Shown in pieces: positions 6,163-12,854 of a DNA stretch of 12,854 bases. Position 1 is the first letter of the stretch; each line of letters starts with the position of its first letter. The translations under genes were made by a program, and so were the position numbers. The notes under the pieces were generated by a model. The model saw only the letters and a program-made list of their open reading frames with translations. It did no database searches and was not told where the DNA came from. This DNA comes from Gallionellales bacterium UBA7399 (GTDB lineage Bacteria > Pseudomonadota > Gammaproteobacteria > Burkholderiales > Gallionellaceae). Location: NCBI GenBank assembly GCA_002470125.1, contig DKNB01000051.1:1254-14107 (forward strand). Direction: 5' to 3'.

Positions 6163-6189
6163 AATTTACACAGCACGCTGTGGTAAATT
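6163..6189. other. Hairpin (inverted repeat) downstream of the TauE-like gene
   Basis: AATTTACACAGC (6163-6174) pairs with GCTGT-G-GTAAATT (6177-6189), giving 12 base pairs with one bulged G and a tight loop. It starts five bases after the permease stop. No T-tract follows on the plus strand, so it is not a classical intrinsic terminator. It could protect the mRNA 3' end, attenuate transcription or be a protein site. Confidence 0.5.
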
Positions 6190-6397
6190 ACAGATAACTA
6201 CAGCTGACCTTTGCTTTTGCATACAAAAATTTATAGACTATTCCGGTTGATCTAGCGTAATGACTAAGCTGGCACTCAATTTAGCATCTCATATAATGTC
6301 ACCCAAGCAACTGTTATGCTTATATGCAGGTCGTTGGCATGGAAAATGATCGCACAACAAGCTGCATTGGACATACTTAATTACGGACCATAAGGCA
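6190..6397 (+). other. Intergenic leader between the TauE-like gene and dapF
   Basis: Between the hairpin and dapF I find no tRNA, known riboswitch or gene of normal size. It holds the predicted dapF promoter (6269-6297) and a 25-codon ORF from ATG 6316 to TAA 6391-6393, which ends four bases before the dapF ATG. The sequence is AT-rich like the rest of this side of the window. Confidence 0.5.
6269..6297 (+). promoter_or_regulatory. Predicted sigma70 promoter of the dapF operon
   Basis: CTGGCA (6269-6274, four of six consensus bases) is followed after 17 bases by a perfect TATAAT (6292-6297). The expected transcript start is near 6304, giving a leader of about 94 bases before dapF. Confidence 0.6.
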
Positions 6398-7228
6398 ATG
6401 AACTTAAAATTTACAAAAATGCATGGGGCCGGCAATGATTTTGTAATTATTAACGGCATAAGCCAGCTTGTTCAACTTGGACCAGAGCAACTTCGCCTAC
6501 TAGCAGACCGTCACTTCGGTGTGGGCTGCGATCAAGTCTTGCTAGTGGAGGCCGCACAGCATCCTGATGCCGATTTTCGTTATCGTATTTTTAATTCAAA
6601 CGGTGAGGAGGTCGAGCAATGCGGCAATGGGGCGCGTTGCTTCGTTCGCTTTGTACACGACCAGGGTCTGACACACAAACGTGAAATTCTGGTTGAAACC
6701 AAGGGTGGTCTAATCAGGCCACGCCTTGATGACAATGGTCAGGTTACAGTAAACATGGGTGTACCAATTTTTGAAGCTGCGCGTATTCCATTTATTGGAG
6801 GCAATGATAACGTTATTCAAAAACTAGAAATTAATGGCGAAATTATTCAGGTCACAGTGTTATCAATGGGAAACCCGCACGCAATCCAGATTACGACTGA
6901 CGTGGAGCGCGCTCCGGTGGTGGCACAAGGGGCGCTTATTGAGTGTGACCCACACTTCCCGCAACGGGTAAACGCTGGCTTTATGCAGATAATAGATCGC
7001 GATCATATTAAGCTACGCGTATACGAACGCGGTAGCGGAGAAACCCTATCCTGTGGCAGTGGTGCATGCGCTGCCGTGGTGACTGGCATAAGGCTCGAAT
7101 TATTAAACACACGGGTAAACGTTGCCACGCGTGGCGGAACACTTAACATCTCCTGGGCCGAGCAAGGTGCGCCGGTCTTTATGACTGGGCCGGCGGTTAC
7201 CGTGTTCGAGGGTGAAATTAATTTATAA
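6398..7228 (+). CDS. dapF: Diaminopimelate epimerase
   Basis: DapF interconverts LL- and meso-diaminopimelate, giving the precursor of lysine and of peptidoglycan cross-links. The 276-aa protein is full length. It starts KFTKMHGAGNDFVIING. It has the two catalytic cysteines in their standard settings: Cys75 in NSNGEEVEQCGNGARC, and Cys219 in RGSGETLSCGSGACAA, the pair equivalent to E. coli Cys73/Cys217. Between them lies VLSMGNPHAIQ, also conserved. AAGG sits four bases before the ATG. The gene heads dapF-DUF484-xerC, an arrangement found across Beta- and Gammaproteobacteria, and the ten-base gap to the next gene implies a single transcript. Confidence 0.96.
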   Translation: MNLKFTKMHGAGNDFVIINGISQLVQLGPEQLRLLADRHFGVGCDQVLLVEAAQHPDADFRYRIFNSNGEEVEQCGNGARCFVRFVHDQGLTHKREILVETKGGLIRPRLDDNGQVTVNMGVPIFEAARIPFIGGNDNVIQKLEINGEIIQVTVLSMGNPHAIQITTDVERAPVVAQGALIECDPHFPQRVNAGFMQIIDRDHIKLRVYERGSGETLSCGSGACAAVVTGIRLELLNTRVNVATRGGTLNISWAEQGAPVFMTGPAVTVFEGEINL

Positions 7229-7237
7229 GAGGAATAA

Positions 7238-7861
7238 ATGGAATCTAAAGACATCGCACTTTATCTACAAAATAATCCTAATTTCTTTGAAGATTATGCA
7301 GACATGCTAGCAGATATTAGCATTCCACACCCATACAGTGGTCGCACAATCTCTCTGGGTGAGCGCCAATTACTGGTCTTGCGTGAACAAAATAAAAATC
7401 TAGAACGACGATTAAGCGAACTAATGCAAATTGCCGAAGGCAATAATGTTCTACAAAAAAAAGTACACCAGTTCACTCTCGCACTATTTGGCACGCGTGA
7501 CTTAGCGAGTCTACAAGCCATTATTACGCAAAATTTGCATGATATATTTCTTGTAGCGCACACGGTGCTACACCTTTGGAAAGACTTTCCACCCAGTTCG
7601 GAGGTGTTGGCCTTTGTTGACAACCAAATGCATCCCGTATGTAGTCATCACGCCCTACATGACACCCTACCTTGGTTTCACGTAAGCCCAGAAATCAGCC
7701 TTCGTTCGTTTGCTTATCTACCACTACACACAAACGGGCAGTCCATCGGCTTGCTCATCCTTGCCAGCGAGGACGCGCAGCGTTTCTATCCTGATATGGG
7801 TACACTGCACCTACAGGTCATCGCAGAAGTGGCAAGTTGCGCGTTAGACTCATCACTATAA
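7238..7861 (+). CDS. DUF484 family protein (GAF-like)
   Basis: A 207-aa cytoplasmic protein of the DUF484 family (E. coli YigA-like). It starts with the typical IALYLQNNPNFFEDYADML, then SIPHPYSGRTISLGERQLLV. A short coiled-coil stretch follows (LREQNKNLERRLSELMQIAE, about residues 47-66). The C-terminal half has a GAF-like fold pattern, with RSFAYLPLHTNGQSIGLLIL followed by SEDAQRFYPDMGTLHLQVIA. No catalytic residues are known for the family and its function is unknown. Its position between dapF and xerC is conserved. AGAGGA is well spaced before the ATG, a stronger Shine-Dalgarno than most genes in this window. Confidence 0.92.
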   Translation: MESKDIALYLQNNPNFFEDYADMLADISIPHPYSGRTISLGERQLLVLREQNKNLERRLSELMQIAEGNNVLQKKVHQFTLALFGTRDLASLQAIITQNLHDIFLVAHTVLHLWKDFPPSSEVLAFVDNQMHPVCSHHALHDTLPWFHVSPEISLRSFAYLPLHTNGQSIGLLILASEDAQRFYPDMGTLHLQVIAEVASCALDSSL

Positions 7862-7865
7862 GGTC

Positions 7866-8783
7866 ATGCCACCTAATCTCACACAAATTCCCCCAGCCAA
7901 CCGGGTCATATTGGATGGATTTATTAATTATCTGAATAATGAGCGTCGCTACTCCCCCCTTACAGCAGAAAGTTACTTTCGAGATATTCTAAAATTATTC
8001 AAGCTTGCTGACACCACGCCCATAAGCGAACTGTGCGATCATCAAATTCGTCGATTTATAGCACAGCTACATAGTGGCGGTTTGGGCCCAGCAAGCTTGG
8101 CACGCACGCTCTCAGCATGGCGCAGCTTTTATTATTATCTAATTCGTGACTACAAATTTAAACATAATCCATGTATCGGATTGCGCGCCCCAAAATTAAC
8201 ACACAACTTACCCCATGGATTATCCCCAGATGAGGCGGTGCGCATGGTAGACCTACCCACAAACGGGGATACTTTGACGGTGCGCGACAAGGCAATGCTT
8301 GAATTATTCTATTCGTCTGGATTGCGTCTGGCTGAGCTAGTCAATCTTGATCTTACCGAAATTGATTTTTCTGATGCATCTGTACGGGTTACCGGAAAGG
8401 GCTCCAAGACACGCATCGTACCACTTGGTAAGCACGCAATCTCGGCACTGCAAGCGTGGCTTGTGGTACGTCAAAAACTAGCAAGTCACGAAGATGGGGC
8501 GCTGTTCGTTGGTCGAAATGGGGGGCGCATTAGCTCACGAGCAGTGCAGCTACGAATTGCCGGCTGGGGTATAAAACAGGGTATCACTAGCGGCGTTTAT
8601 CCGCATTTGCTGCGCCACTCATTTGCCTCACATGTGCTTCAATCTAGCGGCGACTTACGGGCGATTCAAGAAATGCTTGGGCACGTCAGCATTTCTACCA
8701 CACAAGTTTATACACATCTAGATTTTCAACACCTAAGCAAAATTTATGACGCGGCTCATCCGCGTGCCAAAAAAAAATCGTAG
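7866..8783 (+). CDS. xerC: Site-specific tyrosine recombinase XerC
   Basis: XerC, with XerD, resolves chromosome dimers at dif during division. The 305-aa protein has the N-terminal SAM-like core-binding domain (about residues 12-100, including YSPLTAESYFRDI) and a C-terminal catalytic domain. All catalytic residues are present: Arg154 (SSGLRLAEL), Lys178 (TGKGSKTR), His247 and Arg250 (PHLLRHSFASHVL), His273 (LGHVSISTTQVY) and the nucleophile Tyr282. The dapF-DUF484 context points to chromosomal XerC rather than a phage or integron integrase. It starts four bases after DUF484 with AAGG just ahead, and ends convergently with argJ, 42 bases away. A run of nine A's lies close to its 3' end. Confidence 0.95.
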   Translation: MPPNLTQIPPANRVILDGFINYLNNERRYSPLTAESYFRDILKLFKLADTTPISELCDHQIRRFIAQLHSGGLGPASLARTLSAWRSFYYYLIRDYKFKHNPCIGLRAPKLTHNLPHGLSPDEAVRMVDLPTNGDTLTVRDKAMLELFYSSGLRLAELVNLDLTEIDFSDASVRVTGKGSKTRIVPLGKHAISALQAWLVVRQKLASHEDGALFVGRNGGRISSRAVQLRIAGWGIKQGITSGVYPHLLRHSFASHVLQSSGDLRAIQEMLGHVSISTTQVYTHLDFQHLSKIYDAAHPRAKKKS

Positions 8784-8796
8784 CCAAGCTACCATC

Positions 8797-8820
8797 AAAA
8801 AAATTGGTGACCAGCCTAAT
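8797..8820 (-). terminator. Possible weak terminator of the secA-argJ transcript
   Basis: Read on the minus strand, ATT(A)GG and CCAAT form a 5-bp stem with one bulge around a 7-base loop, directly followed by seven T's (the A-run at 8797-8803). The stem is weak. No comparable signal with a T-tract is seen for xerC on the plus strand. Confidence 0.35.
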
Positions 8821-8825
8821 AACCC

Positions 8826-10055
8826 CTAGGTACGATAGCCCGCATTGATTTTTATGTAATCATAAGAAAAATCGCAAGTCCACACGACAGCAGTTGTTAC
8901 GCCACGATTTAGGGCCACTCGAATAACAATCTCAGATTGATTCATAACGCGCTGAGCATCTTTCTCCTGATAGCCAAGAGCGCGTGCACCTTTTTCAGCA
9001 ACCAGAACGTCGTCCAGATAAAGCTCGAGATGATGCACATCAAGATCTTCCACACCGGCATAGCCCACAGCAGCAAGAATTCGTCCCAGATTTGGATCAG
9101 ATGCAAAAAAGGCAGTCTTAACTAAGGGGGATTTCGCTATAGCGTAAGCAATTTTTTTGCATTCCGCTATGCTGTTGCCCCCATCAACCTTAACAGTAAT
9201 AAATTTAGTTGCACCCTCTCCGTCGCGCACAATGGACTGCGCTAAAAATATGGCAACCTCTGTGATTGCGGCTTGTAGTTGCCCAAACTCCACACTCTTA
9301 ATATCAGAAATGGCTTTTGCACCACTCATACCGGTTGCAATTAGCACCAATGCATCATTAGTGGAGGTGTCGCCATCTACTGTGATGCAATTAAAGGATG
9401 CGTCGCTAACATGGGCGGCCATCTGTTGCAGCAATGGCTGCGCCACTGCAGCATCGGTGGCAATATAACCGAGCATGGTTGCCATATTTGGATGAATCAT
9501 GCCAGAGCCCTTGGCGATCCCGGTAATTGTGACCGTTATGCCATTAAGTGTAATTTGCTTAGATACTGCCTTGGCAACAATGTCGGTAGTCATGATGGCT
9601 TGCGCAGCATCAAGCCAGTTATCCTCGCGTAGTCCAGCTGCGCATGCTGGCAACCCTGAAATTAAACGTGACAATGGCAACGCCTCCATAATCACGCCGG
9701 TAGAAAATGGCAGCACTTGCTCTGCCTTGCAGCTTAATATGTTTGCCACTTCAGCGCAGGTAGCTCGAGCCGCGGCCAATCCCGGCTCGCCGGTACCAGC
9801 ATTGGCATTTCCTGTATTAACCACCAGCGCACGCACGCCATCTCCTGCTGCAAGATGTTCGCGTGCCACAATAACTGGAGCTGCACAAAAACGGCTTTGC
9901 GTAAAAACACCAGCTACTGTAGTTTGGGGGGGCAAGTGCACGAGCAGCAAATCCTTGCGCCCGGGCTTTTTGATGCCTGCTTCTGTGGTGCCGATAAGCA
10001 CACCCTTGACAGGCAGCAGGGCGCTTGCGACAGGGGCATGTAGATTAACTGGCAT
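8826..10055 (-). CDS. argJ: Bifunctional ornithine acetyltransferase / N-acetylglutamate synthase
   Basis: ArgJ transfers the acetyl group from N-acetylornithine to glutamate, recycling it in arginine synthesis; bifunctional forms also use acetyl-CoA. The 409-aa product has PVKGVLIGTTEAGIKKPGRKD near the N terminus, VNTGNANAGTGEPGL, and the self-cleavage motif HPNMATMLGY. There Thr193 becomes the new N-terminal nucleophile of the beta chain after cleavage behind Ala192. TVDGDTSTND follows, and the family C terminus is DYIKINAGYRT. I chose ATG 10055 over an upstream in-frame ATG at 10094 because AAGGGAT precedes it at good spacing and MPVNL fits the family N terminus. Whether it is mono- or bifunctional cannot be read from the sequence alone. 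Confidence 0.95.
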   Translation of the reverse strand: MPVNLHAPVASALLPVKGVLIGTTEAGIKKPGRKDLLLVHLPPQTTVAGVFTQSRFCAAPVIVAREHLAAGDGVRALVVNTGNANAGTGEPGLAAARATCAEVANILSCKAEQVLPFSTGVIMEALPLSRLISGLPACAAGLREDNWLDAAQAIMTTDIVAKAVSKQITLNGITVTITGIAKGSGMIHPNMATMLGYIATDAAVAQPLLQQMAAHVSDASFNCITVDGDTSTNDALVLIATGMSGAKAISDIKSVEFGQLQAAITEVAIFLAQSIVRDGEGATKFITVKVDGGNSIAECKKIAYAIAKSPLVKTAFFASDPNLGRILAAVGYAGVEDLDVHHLELYLDDVLVAEKGARALGYQEKDAQRVMNQSEIVIRVALNRGVTTAVVWTCDFSYDYIKINAGYRT

Positions 10056-10152
10056 AGCTATCCCTTGTATCTCATGAATACTAAAAGCAGGCAAAACAAC
10101 TGGTCAGTACAAGTGCGACAACGCCTCATCTAGTAGCACCCAAAATCAGTCA

Positions 10153-10650
10153 TCAATAACGGCCGCCTTGCTGATATATATAGTTACTCATTTCTACCGA
10201 TTGCATGTTCATGCGCCTCACAATGCCATGAACATGACGAACAATTCCACGCATTACGTAGTACACAATAGCAGGGTTGGTACTAAGGAAAGACTCTAAG
10301 CGAGAGCGATCTAGCAATAAGACCTTGCTGTTTGTTTTGGCTATCACGGTAGCGCTAATCTGCGCAGCGCTACCACCGACAAAAGTAATAATACCCGCCA
10401 AGTCACCAGGCTGAAGAAGGTGCAGGGTAGCCTTTTCTCCATCCAGAGTGGCGGTTGCCTCAACTTCACCCACAGCAAGGATCATCAACGTGTTCCTCAG
10501 TGTGCTATTTCCAGGCTTAAGAAGGTACTCCCCTGCTTTGTATTCATGCACAGTAACAATACTTGCCAGGGCCTCAATCTCAGCATCTCGCAGCTCCTCA
10601 GTCAGCGTAGAGTTGCACAGGGTCTGCAAAATTAAATCGTCCGTCGTCAT
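10153..10650 (-). CDS. Cyclic nucleotide-binding-fold (cupin-like) protein, no DNA-binding domain
   Basis: A 165-aa protein with one CAP-like sensor domain (about residues 25-125). EYKAGEYLLKPGNST and LMILAVGEVEATATLDGEKAT form the beta roll, and LLQPGDLAGIITFVGGSAAQ lies where the phosphate-binding cassette should be. The C-terminal helices (about 127-155) include VMRGIVRHVHGIVRRMN. There is no helix-turn-helix domain, so it is not a Crp/Fnr-type regulator. The cassette lacks the usual GEL...R(A/S) residues; ISATVIA follows a Gln where Arg is expected, so cNMP binding is doubtful. It starts 27 bases after the secA stop with GGGAGGT before its ATG, and argJ follows 97 bases later. The function is unknown; similar genes occur between secA and argJ in other Betaproteobacteria as far as I recall. 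Confidence 0.82.
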   Translation of the reverse strand: MTTDDLILQTLCNSTLTEELRDAEIEALASIVTVHEYKAGEYLLKPGNSTLRNTLMILAVGEVEATATLDGEKATLHLLQPGDLAGIITFVGGSAAQISATVIAKTNSKVLLLDRSRLESFLSTNPAIVYYVMRGIVRHVHGIVRRMNMQSVEMSNYIYQQGGRY

Positions 10651-10677
10651 CCTGACCTCCCATCAATAAAAACTACA

Positions 10678-12854
10678 TCAGTTTAGTTTGCCGTGACATT
10701 GTTTATACTTTTTTCCAGAGCCGCACGGACACGGATCGTTTCGTCCTGGCTTTTCAGCAGTTCGGACAAATGGTTTGCGCACCCCATCATCACCCGCCTC
10801 AGTCAAAGCTTCATCATAGTCCGCATGATGGTACTGCACATTCTCTGGGGCATGTGATTCCTCTGACACTTCTAGGTCTTCTTCGCTACGTATATGTACA
10901 TTCATTAATGTCCGCGTGACATCACGCTTGATTGATTCCAGCATACTAGAAAATAACTCAAACGCTTCTCGCTTATATTCTTGTTTTGGATTCTTTTGTG
11001 CGTAGCCCCGCAGATGGATGCCCTGGCGCAAGTGATCTAACGCCGCCAAATGCTCACGCCAATACATATCAACGCTTTGCAACATAACAATGCGTTCGTA
11101 TTCTCGCATCATTCTCGCATCAACCTGCCTTACCTTAATTTGATACTGCTGATGCACGGCCTGCATCACACGATCACGCAAGCCGGCCTCGTCAAGCTGC
11201 CTATCTTGCTCTAGCCATTGCATAAGTGGTAACGTCAATTGAAACTCGGCGGTCAATTTTGTCTGCAGCCCCGGAACATCCCATCGCTCTTCCATGCTCT
11301 GCGGCACAATGTGCTCACTAATAACATCGTGCACAACCCCCTCACGCATGGCGTCAATTGTTTCAGAAATATCCACGCTCTCTAGCAGTTCGTTGCGTTG
11401 CTCGTAAACAACTTTACGCTGCTCATTGGCCACGTCGTCATACTCAAGAATCTGCTTACGCATATCAAAATTCCGCGCCTCAACCTTGCGTTGTGCGTTC
11501 TCAATGGCACGCGTAACCCAAGAATGCTCGATCGCCTCGCCCTCTGGCAGCTTAAAGCGATTCATGATGGCTGCCACGCGGTCAGAGGCAAAAATTCTTA
11601 GCAATGGATCTTCTAACGATAGATAAAATCGACTAGAGCCAGGGTCGCCCTGGCGGCCCGCGCGACCGCGTAGCTGGTTGTCCACTCGACGTGACTCGTG
11701 ACGCTCTGTGCCAATAATATGCAAACCGCCGCTTTCCACGACTTGGTCATGTATCGGTTGCCACTCAGCGCGCAGCTGAGCGATAAGTTGATTGCGCGTG
11801 ACATCACTTAAGCCCTCGTCCATACGCAACAATTCAATTGGTTTTTCCACGTTTCCACCCAGCACAATATCTGTACCTCGTCCAGCCATATTGGTGGCAA
11901 TTGTAATCATCTTTGGACTACCCGCTTGCGCTATAATTTCAGCTTCGCGGGCATGTTGTTTGGCATTTAAAATCTGGTGAGGCAACCCCTCTTTGCTCAG
12001 CAATTGAGCCAATAACTCAGATGTTTCAATTGAGGTGGTCCCAACCAACACCGGCTGACCGCGCTTATAACAATCCTGAATATCCAGAATTGCTGCTCGA
12101 TATTTTTCATCTGTTGACAAGTAAACCTTGTCCATCAAGTCACTACGCACGGTGGGGAGATGGGGGGGGATAATAACTGTTTCTAAGTTATAGATTTGCT
12201 GGAACTCGAACGCCTCCGTGTCTGCCGTTCCAGTCATTCCGCTTAACTTATTGTATAGACGAAAATAGTTTTGAAAGGTAATAGAAGCTAGCGTCTGGTT
12301 TTCTTTTTGAATGACCACCGCTTCTTTTGCCTCAACGGCTTGATGCAAGCCCTCTGACCAACGTCTTCCTGTCATCATGCGGCCGGTGAACTCATCAACA
12401 ATAACCACCTCACCATTTTGTACCACATAATGCTGATCACGCAGGTATAGTGCATGTGCACGCAGGGCGGCATACAGATGATGAACAAGCATGATATTGG
12501 CTGGATCATACAAGCTGCCATTACTCGGCAATAGCCCAGCTTCACCCAGCAATTCTTCGGCATGCTCATGCCCACTTTCCGTCAACAAAACTTGGCGGCT
12601 TTTTTCATCGACACTGTAATCGCCAACTCCCCCATCCTCTTGCTGACGAACAAGCCTTGGCACCAACTTGTCCATGCGCACATAGATATCTACATTGTCT
12701 TCCGCTTGCCCAGAAATGATTAATGGGGTGCGCGCCTCATCAATTAAAATAGAATCAACTTCATCCACTATGGCATAGTGCAACTTACGCTGGGACCGAT
12801 CATTGGCATGCGTAGCCATATTGTCCCGCAAATAATCAAAACCAAACTCGTTAT
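10678..12854 (-). CDS. secA: Preprotein translocase ATPase SecA (5' end outside window)
   Basis: SecA is the cytosolic motor that drives preproteins through SecYEG. About 725 C-terminal residues are visible. The frame is open to the window edge, where it reads NEFGFDYLRDNM, so the TTG at 12831 is not a start, and roughly the first 170-175 residues, including Walker A, are missing. Visible parts are the DEVDSILIDEARTPLIISG box, a preprotein cross-linking region with VIVDEFTGRMMTGRRWSEGL, and the second nucleotide-binding fold with LVGTTSIETSE, TNMAGRGTDIVLGG, and RGRAGRQGDPGSSRFYLSLE. The scaffold and wing domains follow. The C-terminal zinc tail is GRNDPCPCGSGKKYKQCHG, which binds SecB and ribosomes. 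It is the first visible gene of a minus-strand run with the cNMP-fold gene and argJ. Confidence 0.97.
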   Translation of the reverse strand, partial: NEFGFDYLRDNMATHANDRSQRKLHYAIVDEVDSILIDEARTPLIISGQAEDNVDIYVRMDKLVPRLVRQQEDGGVGDYSVDEKSRQVLLTESGHEHAEELLGEAGLLPSNGSLYDPANIMLVHHLYAALRAHALYLRDQHYVVQNGEVVIVDEFTGRMMTGRRWSEGLHQAVEAKEAVVIQKENQTLASITFQNYFRLYNKLSGMTGTADTEAFEFQQIYNLETVIIPPHLPTVRSDLMDKVYLSTDEKYRAAILDIQDCYKRGQPVLVGTTSIETSELLAQLLSKEGLPHQILNAKQHAREAEIIAQAGSPKMITIATNMAGRGTDIVLGGNVEKPIELLRMDEGLSDVTRNQLIAQLRAEWQPIHDQVVESGGLHIIGTERHESRRVDNQLRGRAGRQGDPGSSRFYLSLEDPLLRIFASDRVAAIMNRFKLPEGEAIEHSWVTRAIENAQRKVEARNFDMRKQILEYDDVANEQRKVVYEQRNELLESVDISETIDAMREGVVHDVISEHIVPQSMEERWDVPGLQTKLTAEFQLTLPLMQWLEQDRQLDEAGLRDRVMQAVHQQYQIKVRQVDARMMREYERIVMLQSVDMYWREHLAALDHLRQGIHLRGYAQKNPKQEYKREAFELFSSMLESIKRDVTRTLMNVHIRSEEDLEVSEESHAPENVQYHHADYDEALTEAGDDGVRKPFVRTAEKPGRNDPCPCGSGKKYKQCHGKLN

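Noticed and set aside
7866..8783. Tyrosine recombinase as evidence for an integrated element or integron
   Set aside because: It is chromosomal XerC by motif set and by the conserved dapF-DUF484-xerC context; no att repeats or cassette array nearby.
10678..12831. SecA start at 12831
   Set aside because: That codon is a TTG read as Leu in FGFDYLRDNM; the frame continues to the window edge, so the gene is truncated by the window.
1..12854. Search for CRISPR arrays, tRNAs, rRNAs, insertion sequences, toxin-antitoxin pairs or defence genes
   Set aside because: No regular repeats, cloverleaf, transposase or suitable gene pair was seen; nearly all bases are accounted for by housekeeping genes and 6S RNA.

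Overview
The window is a run of housekeeping genes that looks betaproteobacterial. The most telling blocks are secA - cyclic-nucleotide-binding-fold gene - argJ, zapB-like - zapA - 6S RNA - EVE - TauE, and dapF - DUF484 - xerC. I judged the organism from gene order and recognisable protein families only, so the rank below class is left open. I see no phage, insertion sequence, CRISPR array, tRNA or defence island, and no clearly novel multi-gene system.

Layout. Bases 1-1902 (+) hold the end of rpsP, then rimM, trmD and rplS, the usual ribosome/tRNA-modification operon, closed by a strong intrinsic terminator at 1924-1953. A TATAAT box follows, then ribBA - ribH - nusB (1995-4067, +), tightly coupled. 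A new promoter over the nusB stop drives a small coiled-coil gene (ZapB-like) and zapA; the 6S RNA (about 4614-4788) follows directly, then an EVE-domain gene and a TauE/SafE permease. A 240-base gap with a hairpin and a good sigma70-type promoter leads to dapF - DUF484 - xerC (6398-8783, +). The last third is on the minus strand, transcribed toward xerC: secA (5' end outside the window), a small cNMP-fold gene, and argJ.

The main oddity is an abrupt composition break inside ribBA. Everything up to about base 2105 is GC-rich with mostly G/C-ending codons. Everything after about 2121 is clearly more AT-rich, and stays so to the end of the window. The reading frame is intact and the break falls in one of the most conserved stretches of RibB. 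This is what a chimeric assembly join, or a homologous recombination between two related genomes, would look like. The linkage of rpsP-rimM-trmD-rplS to the rest should therefore be treated as unproven.

Other points worth a look: a RibA half of RibBA without its zinc cysteines, a promoter placed so that the zapB-like mRNA would be leaderless, a cNMP-fold protein lacking canonical ligand-binding residues between secA and argJ, a short possible leader ORF just before dapF, and an uncertain, perhaps non-ATG, start for rimM.
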